Below are positions 29,651 to 38,807 of a DNA stretch of 64,000 nucleotides, piece by piece. The notes under the pieces were generated by a model that made no database searches, had not been told where the DNA came from, and saw only the letters and a list, made by a program, of their open reading frames with translations. The stretch is from AP-15 sp963797115 (GTDB taxonomy: Bacteria > Pseudomonadota > Alphaproteobacteria > ATCC43930 > CGMCC-115725): the NCBI GenBank assembly GCA_963797115.1, contig CAWCOH010000007.1, positions 310,001 through 374,000 of the forward strand. Reading direction: 5' to 3'. The position numbers and the translations under genes are program-made. The stretch's first letter is position 1; every line of letters begins with the position of its first letter.

Positions 29651-31078
29651 TCGTGTCCCAAGGGATGGTGTAAGAGCGGCAATGTTTTCGCGCTCTCCGG
29701 CGGGTTTTGCCGGTTTCATCAAGCCGCCACGGCGGGCAGCTTGAAGATTGGATCCTCGCTCAACGGAGCGATGGTTTCCAGGGTCATATAGCGGCGCGCT
29801 GCACGGCCCATTCATCGTTCTGCTCGAGCAGGATCGCGCGGACCAGGCGGGTGATGGCGTCCTCGTTGGGGAAGATGCCAACGACGTCGGTGCGGCGCTT
29901 GATTTCGCCATTGAGCCGCTCCAGCGGGTTGGTGGAGTGGATCTTTGGTCGGTGATCCTTGGGGAAGCTGATGAAGGCGAGAACATCGGCTTCGGCCTGG
30001 TCCATCAGGATGGCAAGCTTTGCCACCTTGGGTCTGAGCTGATCGGCCACCTGGCGCCATTGGACGCGGGCCATTTCGGCGTCCTCCTCGGCAAAAGCGA
30101 TGGCGATGAAGGCGGCAACGACACGCCGGCCCTGCTTGCCGGCATGCGCCAGGACATTGCGCATGAAATGCACCCGGCAGCGCTGCCAGGAGGCGTGCAG
30201 GACTTTGGCAATTCGCCGCTTTGAGCCCTTCATGGGCATCCGAGATCACCAGCTTGACGCCACGCAGACCGCGCCTGGCCAGTGAGCGTAGGAACTCGGT
30301 CCAGAAGGTTTCCGCCTCGGAGGCGCCGATCGCGATGCCCAACACCTCGCGCCGGCCGTCGCCGTTGACGGCAGCGGCGACGATGACCGCGACCGAGACG
30401 ATGCGACCGCTGGCGCGGACCTTCACATAGGTTGCATCCAGCCAGAGATAGGGCCAGTCGCCTTCCAGCGGCCGATTGAGAAAGGCGGCGATCTTGTCGT
30501 CGATCTCGCCGCACAAACGGCTGACTTGGCTTTTCGAGATGCCGGTCATGCCCATGGCTTTGACCAGATCATCGACCGAGCGCGTCGACACGCCGTGCAC
30601 GTAGGCCTCCTGGACAACCGCGGCAAGGGCTTTCTCGGCCAGGCGCCGAGGCTCCAAAAACCCCGGGAAGTAACTGCTCTTGCGCAGCTTTGGAATGCGC
30701 AGCTCGACCGCCCCGGCGCGGGTCTCCCAGATCCGGTCTCGGTAGCCATTGCGGTGATTGATGCGGTCCGGGCTGCGCTCGCCATGCGCGGCACCCGTCA
30801 GACTTTCGACTTCGAGCTCCATTAGGCGCTGCGCGGCAAAACCCACCATCTCGCGCAGCAAATCGGCATCCGAGCTCTTCTCCAACAGGGTACGACGGCT
30901 CATCATCTCGTTGGTCATCGTCGGGTCCTTGGTCTCGGTTGAAGGTTTGGCGATCAAACCCTACCGGAGATCCGCGATGACCACCGCTATGGATAAGTGG
31001 CCCGCCGCCGCCAAACTCGTGGCGGCTGCTGCGGCAGCCCACTTACCCACAGCTCCTACACCACCTCAAGGGGCACGA
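29651..31078 (-). mobile_element. IS256 family element (inactive)
   Basis: Imperfect ~28 bp terminal inverted repeats: TCGTGTCCCAAGGGATGGTG on the left (29651) and, complemented, TCGTGCCCCTTGAGGTGGTG on the right (ending 31078). The transposase gene inside is frameshifted twice. No clear target duplication. Confidence 0.8.
29719..30918 (-). pseudogene. IS256 family transposase, two frameshifts
   Basis: From ATG 30918 the N-terminal and first catalytic regions are intact (YLWLDATYVKVRASGR with the first Asp; LVISDAHEGLKA with the second). One base is lost near 30215, and the rest (HFMRNVLAHAGKQGRRVVAA, NPLERLNGEIKRRTDVVGIF with the Glu) is in another frame. A second shift near 29790 precedes the normal tail YMTLETIAPLSEDP, ending at 29719. 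Confidence 0.85.
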
Positions 31079-31283
31079 CCCCGGAAAACGAGCGGTACGG
31101 CGAATCCGGCAACGGCAAAAAGCTGCGATGTATACAGAAGTCGTACTCAGGATCATGGGCCGCCTCGAAAACAGAGGGGCAAAGTTGGCCGCCATGCCCG
31201 ACGAGCCGTCAACGCCAGAAATTTGTTACAGGCCCCTTGCGATCAATCTCCGTGACCAGCCCGATCCGGTACCCCCTGCCTCG

Positions 31284-32047
31284 TTACTCCTTGTATGACG
31301 GGTCGATACGATCGAGTTTGCGCAGCAAGGCCGCCCATTCGAGCTTTTTCGGGTCGGAGCGGTCGCTGACAGCTCCGCCTCGGGCGATCGCCGCCCTGAC
31401 AATGGCGTCATCAATCGGGTTAAACTCGGCTCCTGATTGCTGAAACTGGAGTTGTATGGCGCAGGCTCGTTCCATGCGATAGGTCAAGATAAAGGCGTCG
31501 CCTATCGTCTCGCCGATGACAATAAGGCCATGGTTCCGTAACACCATGATGTGGCGTTCGCCGAGATCGGCGAGAAAGCGTCTCCGCTCCTCGCCGCTTC
31601 TGCCGCTCCCTTCGTAATCGTGGTAGGCCACATCGCCAAGCACCTGTAGCGCATGCTGGTTCAGCGGCAATAGCCCCTGCTTCTGCATTGATACCGCGCA
31701 GCCGGCGATCGTATGCGTGTGGATGACGCAGCCGATCTCGGGCGGGCGCAGTGGATCGTGCTCGGGATCGCAAATCCGCCGCGATTGACCGGGGCGTCGG
31801 TCGGCTCGGCGTTATTGCCGTCCCTGTCGATCTTGACCAGCGACGAGGCGGTGATCTCGTCGTAGAGCATGTCAACGCGGTTGATCAGGAAATGCTCGGA
31901 TGCTTCGGGTATTCGTGCCGTGATGCGCGTGTTGACTAGGTCCGACCAGCCAAATAGATCGACCAGCCGGTAGCAGGCCGCGAGATCAACTCGCGTCTGC
32001 CACTCGACTTCGCTCATCCGCGTCCGCGGTATCGCCGCCACCGCCAT
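31284..32047 (-). pseudogene. Class II aldolase/adducin family protein, frameshifted
   Basis: The first half from 32047 (WQTRVDLAACYRLVDLFGWS, HFLINRVDMLYDEITASSLV) runs to IHCARP. One missing base near 31742 moves the rest into another frame (IGCVIHTHTIAGCAVSMQKQ, then HIMVLRNHGLIVIGETIGDA). The zinc-binding histidines of the family (HTH and NHG) are present. Rejoined, it is a normal ~255-residue class II aldolase of the type often paired with isoprenoid or sugar catabolism. Confidence 0.8.
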
Positions 32048-32594
32048 ATCGCGATCCTCAGTCAGACAAGCCGGCTGATACAGCGCACCTGCCGACCCCC
32101 ACTGTCAAGCTGACGCAAATCCCACCAACGTGACGCAAAGGCGTACTCCGCGTCATCGCCGACGACGAAACCTCTGGCATCCTTGCTCGGCACGCTTCCA
32201 CCGGAATGTCATAACTTTTGACGGCCTTGCATCAGCCAATCCGCTCAAAGTTACGTGTTGCAAAAGTTAGGTGCAAAAAGAAACCGAGGCTCGACTGAGT
32301 AAATCAGAGCAGGGGAGGGGTTTTCGCCTGCCGCGGCCGGCGCTGGCGCCGCGGCCCCCGTCGCAACTGCTCTCCGTATTGCCGCACGATCGCGGCTGCC
32401 GGTTCGAGCCGGATGCCGACGCCGCCCCGCTCATCGACATAGGCGCACTCGGCGGCAATGCGCCGGACAACATCCTCCGCGGTCAATATCGCTGCCATTG
32501 GTTGCCATCTTGACATGCGGCTTCGCTAGCCGTGCCCTGGAAGCGCGGTGCAGTTCTACGAATTTTCGACCCGATGAAGGCCCCGTTGCCTTTC
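32048..32594. other. Intergenic region with one doubtful small frame
   Basis: No recognised gene. A minus-strand frame at 32304-32516 (LTAEDVVRRIAAECAYVDER, basic C-terminus) has some coding character but no strong ribosome site; it could be a small protein of the neighbouring toxin-antitoxin locus. Confidence 0.3.
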
Positions 32595-32999
32595 CTAGCG
32601 CGAGACGGCGCGCACGAAGGCCAACGGCGTGACGATCGGAATCTCGCGCACCGTCTGCAGCGTCAGCAGGTCGTCATCGCCGCTGATGATCAGATCGGCC
32701 CGGCCGTTGACCGCGAGCTCGAGGAACTTGTCGTCCGCCGGGTCCCGGCATTGCGACAGGCGCTCGGCGATGCTGACGAGTTCGGCGCCGGCCAGGGTCT
32801 GGCGCACCCCGTCGATGAAGAAAGGAGCGATCTTGCCCGCAAAACGCGGGCGCTGCAGGACGGCGAGCAGCTCGCTTTCCGTCGCCGTGCTTTTGAGCAA
32901 ACCGCCGTATCTGCCGATCAGCCGGATCGTCTGCCCCGGCCAGGAGCTCTCCTTGAGCGCCGCACTGACAAAGACATTCGTATCGACGACCAGCCTCAT
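32595..32999 (-). CDS. PIN-domain toxin (PIN_3 / COG1569 type)
   Basis: 134 residues. It starts RLVVDTNVFVSAALKESSWP with the first PIN acidic residue in DTN. Further acidic residues are in ESELLAVLQRPRF and CRDPADDKFLELA, and it ends with the strand LIISGDDDLLTL. This is the putative toxin component PIN family; PIN toxins are Mg-dependent RNases. Its start overlaps the upstream antitoxin stop by 4 bases (ATGA type), the standard TA arrangement. Confidence 0.85.
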   Translation of the reverse strand: MRLVVDTNVFVSAALKESSWPGQTIRLIGRYGGLLKSTATESELLAVLQRPRFAGKIAPFFIDGVRQTLAGAELVSIAERLSQCRDPADDKFLELAVNGRADLIISGDDDLLTLQTVREIPIVTPLAFVRAVSR

Positions 33000-33244
33000 C
33001 CGATCCGAGGCTGCACGGCTTTGCGCTCTTCCTTAATGATCCGGTCGATGTCAGCATCGCTCCACCCTTCGGCCGCGACCTTGGGGCGCGAGTATGCGCG
33101 CGCCTTGCTGATCCAGTCGTCCGGCTCGGCCGGCTCAATCGCAACGGTGACACGCTGATCAGGCCGCACGCCGCGGCGCGCCAGTTCCGCTGCGACCTGG
33201 CCGGCGGTGCTCTCGATGAATTCGGGCGCTGTGTCCTTGTCCAT
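32996..33244 (-). CDS. Antitoxin partner of PIN toxin
   Basis: 82 residues, starting DKDTAPEFIESTAGQVAAEL and ending with a helix (DADIDRIIKEERKAV). It resembles antitoxins that precede PIN_3 toxins, with a short N-terminal DNA-binding region. The minus-strand promoter is visible: TATAAT at 33265-33270 and AAGGAG just before the ATG. A degraded relative is seen at about 29500. Confidence 0.7.
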   Translation of the reverse strand: MDKDTAPEFIESTAGQVAAELARRGVRPDQRVTVAIEPAEPDDWISKARAYSRPKVAAEGWSDADIDRIIKEERKAVQPRIG

Positions 33245-33264
33245 GGGGTTATCTCCTTAGGTTC

Positions 33265-33270
33265 ATTATA
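33265..33270 (-). promoter_or_regulatory. -10 box of the first TA operon
   Basis: TATAAT on the minus strand, 20 bases before the antitoxin start, with AAGGAG between. Consistent with a housekeeping sigma promoter. Confidence 0.45.
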
Positions 33271-33580
33271 GCGCGGGACGGGCTGCTTTACCAGTACGGT
33301 GCCCGGCGATGACCGGATAAGTCATTTACGTTCAATAAGATAACCCAATTCCAGCGTGCCCTTGCGGGTTGGGCTCTAAGGGCCTGACTTGTTGGTTCGG
33401 GAAGCACGCCCGCCGGGCCGCGGGGCGTTCCGTCAGCCGGTGACGCCTGTAACGGAGGGAAATTCGACTAGGTAATGCTGGACGCTGTGGGTTTCTAGGG
33501 CGGCCAGGGCGCTGCACTGACGACAGAAAATTACTTTTCGCAGACGGATCGCACCGGGCTCTCCCACCCTGCCTCCAATC
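33271..33580. other. Intergenic region, nothing recognised
   Basis: About 310 bases between the TA promoter and the left target repeat of the IS4 element. It is probably debris of the island; no frame is convincing. Confidence 0.4.
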
Positions 33581-33589
33581 ACCGGATTT

Positions 33590-34914
33590 CACTACTGTCC
33601 GGATAAACGCAGGGCGGGATCCCTGAAAAGGGGCGGAAATCGCGGATTTGGGTAGTGATCCGTGTGGTGTCGATTTGAACGACATAGGGCTTCCTGTTCT
33701 ACTTTCCGGGGAGATGTCCCAGGAGAGGTCGATGCATACGGGCAAGACCCTGTTCGCCCAGTTGATGGATTTTCTGCCGTGGACGACATTTGCGCGGATT
33801 GCCGAGCGGTATGGCGGCGACCGTTACGTCAAGTCGTTGCGCTGCGCCGAACATTTTCGGGCTATGGCGTTTGCCCAACTGACCTATCGGGAGAGCCTCA
33901 GAGACATCGAAGCCTGCCTGTCGGCACAAGCCTCGAAGCTCTATCACCTGGGGTTTCGTGAACCGATTCGGCGTTCGACGCTGGCCGATGCGAACGAAGC
34001 CCGCGACTGGCGGATCTACGCGGACTTCGCTCAGGTGCTGATCCGCCAAGCCCGAAAGCTCTATGCAGTGGAGAGCTTCGGAATGGAACTGTCCGAAACC
34101 GTCTATGCGCTGGATTCGACAACAATCGATCTGTGCTTGTCGGTCTTCCCGTGGGCCCCTTTCCGCGGCACCAAGGCCGCAGTGAAGATGCACACGCTGC
34201 TCGATCTGCGCGGTGCGATCCCGAGCTTCATTCACATCTCCAATGGAAAGTTGCACGACGTCAACGTCCTCGACCTGCTGATCCCCGAGGCCGGTGCCAT
34301 CTACGTGATGGACCGCGGGTATCTCGACTTCGAGCGGCTCCACCTCCTGCATCAAGCCGGTGCCTTCTTCGTGACCCGCGCGAAGTCGAATCTCGATGCC
34401 CGACGCATCTACTCGGTGCCGATCGATCGCGCCACCGGGATCATTTGCGACCAGACCATCGCCCTCAACGGGCACTACAGCCAGCAGCATTATCCCGATC
34501 ATCTGCGTCGCATCCGGCTGCGGGATGTCGAAAGCGCCAAGACGTTGGTGTTCCTGAGCAACCAGTTTGCCCTGCCGGCGATGACCATCTGCGCGCTCTA
34601 CAGGGCGGGTTGGCAGGTTGAGCTGTTCTTCAAGTGGATCAAGCAGCATCTTCGTATCAAGCGGTTTTACGGCACCTCGGAGAATGCGGTGAAGTCGCAA
34701 ATCTGGATTGCGGTCTCCGTCTACGTCCTCGTCGCCATCGTCAAGAAGCGCCTCAATCTCGACGCTTCGCTCTACACATTGCTACAGATCCTGTCGGTGA
34801 CCCTTTTCGAAAAGATGGTGATCCGCCAAGCAGTTACCGGAGCCGCATACAAATCCGGCAGCGACGCTCAGTGCAACCAACTGAATCTATTCGCGTTTTA
34901 ACCGGACACTAGTG
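33590..34914 (+). mobile_element. IS4 family element, complete
   Basis: Inverted repeats CACTACTGTCCGGATAAACG (33590) and its complement (ending CACTAGTG at 34914), an intact transposase, and perfect 9 bp direct repeats outside. Of the elements in the window this has the best evidence for being intact. Confidence 0.88.
33714..34901 (+). CDS. IS4 family transposase (DUF4372 N-terminal domain)
   Basis: 395 residues. The N-terminal DUF4372 region (LFAQLMDFLPWTTFARIAER) is followed by the DDE domain: first Asp in YALDSTTIDLCLS, second in YVMDRGYLDF, and the Glu in the Y-(2)-R-(3)-E-(6)-K signature (YRAGWQVELFFKWIKQHLRI). All catalytic residues are present. Starts at 33714 or 33732 are both plausible; AGGAGAGG lies between them. 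Confidence 0.88.
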   Translation: MSQERSMHTGKTLFAQLMDFLPWTTFARIAERYGGDRYVKSLRCAEHFRAMAFAQLTYRESLRDIEACLSAQASKLYHLGFREPIRRSTLADANEARDWRIYADFAQVLIRQARKLYAVESFGMELSETVYALDSTTIDLCLSVFPWAPFRGTKAAVKMHTLLDLRGAIPSFIHISNGKLHDVNVLDLLIPEAGAIYVMDRGYLDFERLHLLHQAGAFFVTRAKSNLDARRIYSVPIDRATGIICDQTIALNGHYSQQHYPDHLRRIRLRDVESAKTLVFLSNQFALPAMTICALYRAGWQVELFFKWIKQHLRIKRFYGTSENAVKSQIWIAVSVYVLVAIVKKRLNLDASLYTLLQILSVTLFEKMVIRQAVTGAAYKSGSDAQCNQLNLFAF

Positions 34915-34968
34915 ACCGGATTTAACAGATTTTATCAAGAATTGGTGTATAACCAAAACCGCGGCTCG

Positions 34969-35382
34969 TCAGATCTCCATGGTTATTCGATCGAGCAGTT
35001 CGCTGGCGTTTACAACGCGCGTCGCCCCATAGGATGAGGCCGGGAAATGCCGCTTGTTGCCAGTGACGAGGTAATCGGCCTGCGCCGTTTCCGCGCATTG
35101 CAGAAATTTCGTGTCACCCGGATCGACCGAGACGGCCGTCGATGCCTTCGGCACGACGAGCTCCCCGTGGCCGCGAAACATGGCCAGCAGGGCCGCGATT
35201 TCGTCGGCCGGAAACGCAAATTTCGGGCGCGCGAGCACGCCCGCATATTCCTTCAGGATCTCCTCGGAGAAGCAGGGCCGCACTAAGCCTTGGTGAATGG
35301 CAAGCAGGATCAATGCTTCATTGCCGGCGGGAGAGATAATGCCGGAGACCACCACATTTGTGTCGATGACCGCCCGGATCAC
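34969..35382 (-). CDS. PIN-domain toxin (second TA pair)
   Basis: 137 residues: RAVIDTNVVVSGIISPAGNE, then EILKEYAGVLARPKF, then VDPGDTKFLQCAETAQADYL, then LVTGNKRHFP. It has the PIN acidic quartet in normal spacing. It is the same broad family as the toxin at 32595 but only distantly similar. It overlaps the Phd/YefM antitoxin stop by 4 bases. Confidence 0.86.
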   Translation of the reverse strand: MIRAVIDTNVVVSGIISPAGNEALILLAIHQGLVRPCFSEEILKEYAGVLARPKFAFPADEIAALLAMFRGHGELVVPKASTAVSVDPGDTKFLQCAETAQADYLVTGNKRHFPASSYGATRVVNASELLDRITMEI

Positions 35383-35672
35383 TTAACCCCGCCGGGGGTG
35401 ACGGGGTCTGGTTTGCGACGGTGCGCGACAATCTCGGTCTCGATTTCAGCGGGCGTCAGTGCTTCAATTCCGCGCCGCTTGGCGCCGCTCCAGGCTTTCT
35501 CAAGCCAGTCGGGCGGCGGCGCCACCGTGCGGATGAAATCCTGCACGCTCATGATGACGACCGCCGGCTCGCCGCGCCGGTCGACGATGAAGCGCTCGTT
35601 GTTTTTGGTGGCGAGATCCATGATCTGCCCAAACTGGGTGCGAGCGATATGGGCGTCGATGCGGCGGTCCAT
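35379..35672 (-). CDS. Phd/YefM-family antitoxin
   Basis: 97 residues from ATG 35672. The N-terminal Phd/YefM DNA-binding fold (DAHIARTQFGQIMDLATKNN, FIVDRRGEPAVVIMSVQDFI) is clear, with a long C-terminal tail for toxin binding. AGGTAAA precedes the ATG. It pairs with the PIN toxin downstream and probably represses its own promoter through the repeats at 35681-35711. Confidence 0.82.
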   Translation of the reverse strand: MDRRIDAHIARTQFGQIMDLATKNNERFIVDRRGEPAVVIMSVQDFIRTVAPPPDWLEKAWSGAKRRGIEALTPAEIETEIVAHRRKPDPVTPGGVK

Positions 35673-35680
35673 TTTACCTG

Positions 35681-35711
35681 TGCATGCATTAATCAATCAA
35701 TGCATGCATTA
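35681..35711 (-). promoter_or_regulatory. Operator repeats over the second TA promoter
   Basis: Two copies of TGCATGCATTA (35681-35691 and 35701-35711), 20 bases apart, about two helical turns. Each contains the palindrome TGCATGCA. The minus-strand TATAAT -10 box overlaps the upstream copy. This layout fits autorepression by the Phd-type antitoxin. Confidence 0.6.
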
Positions 35712-35802
35712 TAGGGCCAGGAGCCCTGCCGGTCAAGATCGGAATAGTGCCCCATAACGTCCTTTGTGGGCGACCGACCCCCCTGCCCCCGGTCTGGGCA
35801 TC

Positions 35803-35834
35803 TCACCAATGATAACGTCCTTTATCATAGGTGA
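35803..35834 (+). promoter_or_regulatory. Palindromic operator before integrase
   Basis: TCACCAATGATAA (35803-35815) is mirrored by TTATCATAGGTGA (35822-35834), 12 of 13 pairs matching with a 6-base spacer. Part of it, ATAACGTCCTTT, is also repeated directly at 35754-35765. It lies 22 bases before the integrase ATG. Confidence 0.55.
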
Positions 35835-35856
35835 TATCTGTGGTAGAGCAGGGGCC

Positions 35857-36864
35857 ATGCCACCCCCCGACGACCAGCTTCCCGCGATCATCGAACCCGC
35901 CGCGCTCCCGACCCCGGCGCCGGCCCACACCTATATAGTGCCGGCGCTGATCACCGACGCCGGCGGTGACCAGGCTGCCTGGCGCTACGTCGAATTCTTC
36001 ACCGCCAACATCAACAACGATCACACGCGCCGGGCGTATGCACGCGCCTGCAGCCGGTTTTTCGCCTGGTGCGAAAATCGCGGGCTCTCGCTCACGGCCA
36101 TCCGGCCGTTCGACGTCGCGGCCTGGGTGAAAGACCTGCAGCAGATACACGGGGCGCCGAGTGTGAAGCAGCAGCTTGCAGCCGTGAGGATGCTGTTCGA
36201 CGGGCTGATCACCGGTCAGATCGTACCGATGAACCCGGCGGCGGCGGTGCGCGGGCCCAAGCACGTCGTCAAGATCGGCAAGACGCCTGTGCTCGAGGGC
36301 GACGAATGGCGCAAATTGCTCGCCACGATTCCGACCGCGACGTTGCGCGATCTTCGCGACCGCGCGTTGATCGCCACCCTCACCTACAGCTTTGCACGCA
36401 TCGGCGCGGCGTTGAAGATGAAGGTCGAGGATCTCCGGCCGCGCGGCGCCGGATGGACGGTCGTGCTGCATGAGAAAGGCGGCAAGGAGCATGCGATGCC
36501 GTGCCATCACGCACTCGCCGAGGCCTTGCGCGCCTTCATCGACGCAGCCGGCATCACCGAGGATCGCAAGGGCTGGTTGTTCCGCACCGCGCGCGGGCAC
36601 AAGGCCGATACGCTGTCCGACCGCCCCATGAACCAGTCCGACGCCTGGTGCATGATCCGCCGCCGCGCCAAGGCGGCCGGCATCGCAGCGGAAATCGGCT
36701 GCCACACCTTTCGCGCGACTGGGATCACCGCCTATCTCGCCAATGGCGGGGCGCTCGAGCACGCGCAGGAAATGGCCGCGCACGAGAGCCCGCGCACGAC
36801 CAAGCTTTACGATCGGACGAAAGAGCGGCTGACCCAAGATGAGGTGGAGCGGATTAGGTTGTGA
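35857..36864 (+). CDS. Tyrosine recombinase / site-specific integrase
   Basis: 335 residues from ATG 35857; the frame is open further upstream, but those codons overlap the palindrome. The SAM-like N-terminal domain (NNDHTRRAYARACSRFFAWC) and catalytic domain show the active-site Arg in SFARIGAAL, Lys in LHEKGGKEHAM, HxxR in CHTFRATG, His in MAAHESPRTT and Tyr in KLYDRT. It belongs to the island-type integrases that end in DEVERIRL. Intact, with its own regulatory palindrome, next to the TA pair. Confidence 0.85.
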   Translation: MPPPDDQLPAIIEPAALPTPAPAHTYIVPALITDAGGDQAAWRYVEFFTANINNDHTRRAYARACSRFFAWCENRGLSLTAIRPFDVAAWVKDLQQIHGAPSVKQQLAAVRMLFDGLITGQIVPMNPAAAVRGPKHVVKIGKTPVLEGDEWRKLLATIPTATLRDLRDRALIATLTYSFARIGAALKMKVEDLRPRGAGWTVVLHEKGGKEHAMPCHHALAEALRAFIDAAGITEDRKGWLFRTARGHKADTLSDRPMNQSDAWCMIRRRAKAAGIAAEIGCHTFRATGITAYLANGGALEHAQEMAAHESPRTTKLYDRTKERLTQDEVERIRL

Positions 36865-36946
36865 GCACTTAAGGGCGCATGTGACCGCGTATTTCAGTCG
36901 CGTCCAAGACGCCAGCGCCGGCTTTCCTCGGGCCACGCGCATGGAG

Positions 36947-37861
36947 CTGTCTAAGAGGCCGACCGAAAATGAATTGAGTGATTTCAGTCGGTTGTGGCAT
37001 GATGGTTGTGGCAAAACAATCATCGAGGCACAAAATGTGGACCGAAATCACTCGTCGGAAGTATGAGCGAGAGGGACAGCGCTACGCAAGCGATCTAACG
37101 GATGCCGAATGGGCGCTGATCGAGCCGCATATGCCGGCAGCAAAGCGTTTGGGCCGACCGCGCGAGACCGAGCTGCGGGTGGTGCTGGATGCGATCTTGT
37201 ATATGGCGCGAAGCGGCTGTCAGTGGCGGATGCTGCCGAAGGACTTTCCTCCGTTTACCACCGTGCAAGGTTATTTCTACGATTGGCGAGACCACGGCTT
37301 GTTTGAGAAGATCAATTTTGCATTGCTGCTGCAGGCCCGCGAAGCGGCGGGGCGCGAAGCGAGCCCATCGGCCGGGGTCATCGACAGTCAATCGGCCAAG
37401 ACCACCGAGAGCGGTGGGCCGCGTGGTTATGATGCCGCCAAGAAGGTCAAAGGGCGTAAGCGCCACATTGTCACCGACACTGGCGGTCTGCTGGTCGGTG
37501 CCGAGGTGCACCCCGCCGATGTCCAAGATCGCGATGGTGCCGTGCTGGTCATTGAGGCCGTCCACCAATTGTTTCCCTGGTTGCGTCACCTGTTCGCCGA
37601 CAGCGTCTATAACGGCCCCCATCTGGGTGCCGCCCTCGCCAAATTCGGCAAGTGGACCATCGAGATCGTCAAACGCGCCGCTGACGCTGCAGGCTTTCAA
37701 TTGCTGCCGCGGCGCTGGGTCGTCGAACGAACCCTGGCTTGGCTCAATCGAAATCGCCGCCTAGCCAAGGATTTCGAGGCTTCGATTGCGAGCGCCAAAG
37801 CATGGGTCTACATCGCCTCTGTACAGCTTCTTGTCAGGAGATTAGCTTGACCCTTACACAA
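36947..37861 (+). mobile_element. IS5 family (IS427-like) element
   Basis: An intact transposase between weak inverted ends: TGTCTAAGAGG at about 36948 and TGTGTAAGGGT (complement) ending about 37861. Boundaries are approximate. Its right end cut off the 5' part of a DUF6328 gene. Confidence 0.65.
37035..37850 (+). CDS. IS5 family transposase (IS427-like)
   Basis: 271 residues from ATG 37035. The helix-turn-helix DUF4096 region (DLTDAEWALIEPHMPAAKRL ... WRMLPKDFPPFTTVQGYFYD) is followed by the DDE domain: first Asp in VIDSQSAKTTE, second in LFADSVYNGPH, Glu in RRWVVERTLAWLNRNRRLAK. Complete. Confidence 0.88.
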   Translation: MWTEITRRKYEREGQRYASDLTDAEWALIEPHMPAAKRLGRPRETELRVVLDAILYMARSGCQWRMLPKDFPPFTTVQGYFYDWRDHGLFEKINFALLLQAREAAGREASPSAGVIDSQSAKTTESGGPRGYDAAKKVKGRKRHIVTDTGGLLVGAEVHPADVQDRDGAVLVIEAVHQLFPWLRHLFADSVYNGPHLGAALAKFGKWTIEIVKRAADAAGFQLLPRRWVVERTLAWLNRNRRLAKDFEASIASAKAWVYIASVQLLVRRLA

Positions 37862-37898
37862 TGTATCTACGATACAATACAACCATTCCGATTCAGAT

Positions 37899-38807
37899 TC
37901 AGACACTAAGAAGGTCAAAATAGCCCTCGACGAAACGCGCATGCTGATCCTTGGCGCGCAAATCTTGCTCGGGTTCCAGTTTCGCGGCGCCTTCAGTGAC
38001 GGCTTCGATCAGCTTCCGACGGGTGCGCGCTACCTGGCCGGGCTCGCGCTCGGCCTCATGGTCTGCGTTGTCGGCTTACTGATCGCGCCCGGTCCCTATC
38101 ACCGCATTGTCGAAGGCGGTGCCGATAGCGGCCATTTCCACCGCGTCGTGACGGTCATCGCCGAGCTGGCACTCCCCCCCTTCGCGCTCGCACTGGGACT
38201 CGATATTTTCGTCACGGCCAGCCGCATCTTCGGTGAGGCCGGAGGTGCAGTCGCTGGAACCGCAGCCGCGGCACTGGCAATCGCGTTCTGGTATGGACTG
38301 CCCCGAATGCGAAAGGAACGCGCAATGACGAGTAGCCAGACAGAGGAAGGGTCGAGCACACCTCTTTATGCCAAGATCGAGCAGATGCTGACCGAAGCAC
38401 GTGTCGTTCTGCCCGGTGCGCAGGCGCTGTTCGGCTTTCAGCTCGCAATTGTGCTCACCGAATTTTTCGAGCAGCTGCCGAGCGCATCGAGGATCGTGCA
38501 TGCCGCAAGTCTTTTGTTGGTCGCCCTCGCCGTCGTGCTGCTCATGACTCCGGCCGCCTACCACAGAATTGTCTACGCCGGTGAAGACTCGCAGGATATG
38601 CACCGGGTCGGTAGCGCTCTGGTGACGGCGGCAACCGCTCCACTCGCACTTGGCCTCGCCGGAGATGTCTACGTGGTGATCGCCAAGATCGCGGAGTCAC
38701 CTGCCGCCGGGCTGGCTGCCGGCACTCTGGCGCTCGTTTCGTTAATCGGGCTCTGGTATGTCTATCCATTGCTCGCGGCGTCTATCCGGACCCGCCCCAT
38801 CCCATAA
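37899..38807 (+). CDS. DUF6328 membrane protein, 5' end lost to IS insertion
   Basis: From ATG 37941 there are 288 residues with two DUF6328 modules (LILGAQILLGFQFRGAFSDG and VVLPGAQALFGFQLAIVLTE) and six membrane spans. The conserved residues before that ATG (KKVKIALDETR) are still readable but have no start codon, because the IS5 element ends just upstream. It is a paralogue of the broken gene at 25192-26147. It may be translated poorly or not at all; role unknown. Confidence 0.7.
   Translation, partial: SDTKKVKIALDETRMLILGAQILLGFQFRGAFSDGFDQLPTGARYLAGLALGLMVCVVGLLIAPGPYHRIVEGGADSGHFHRVVTVIAELALPPFALALGLDIFVTASRIFGEAGGAVAGTAAAALAIAFWYGLPRMRKERAMTSSQTEEGSSTPLYAKIEQMLTEARVVLPGAQALFGFQLAIVLTEFFEQLPSASRIVHAASLLLVALAVVLLMTPAAYHRIVYAGEDSQDMHRVGSALVTAATAPLALGLAGDVYVVIAKIAESPAAGLAAGTLALVSLIGLWYVYPLLAASIRTRPIP

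Larger units (their letters stand above)
33581..34923 (+). repeat. 9 bp target duplication of the IS4 element
   Basis: ACCGGATTT occurs at 33581-33589 and again at 34915-34923, immediately outside the inverted repeats of the IS4 element. This direct proof of transposition marks the insertion as fairly recent. Confidence 0.85.

Noticed and set aside
31129..31299. 56-codon frame (MYTEVVLRIMGRLENRGAKL...)
   Set aside because: No ribosome site or homology, lies beside an IS end and overlaps the aldolase remnant's stop.
33699..34700. 333-codon minus-strand frame opposite the IS4 transposase
   Set aside because: Antisense shadow; the plus strand shows a full DDE transposase.
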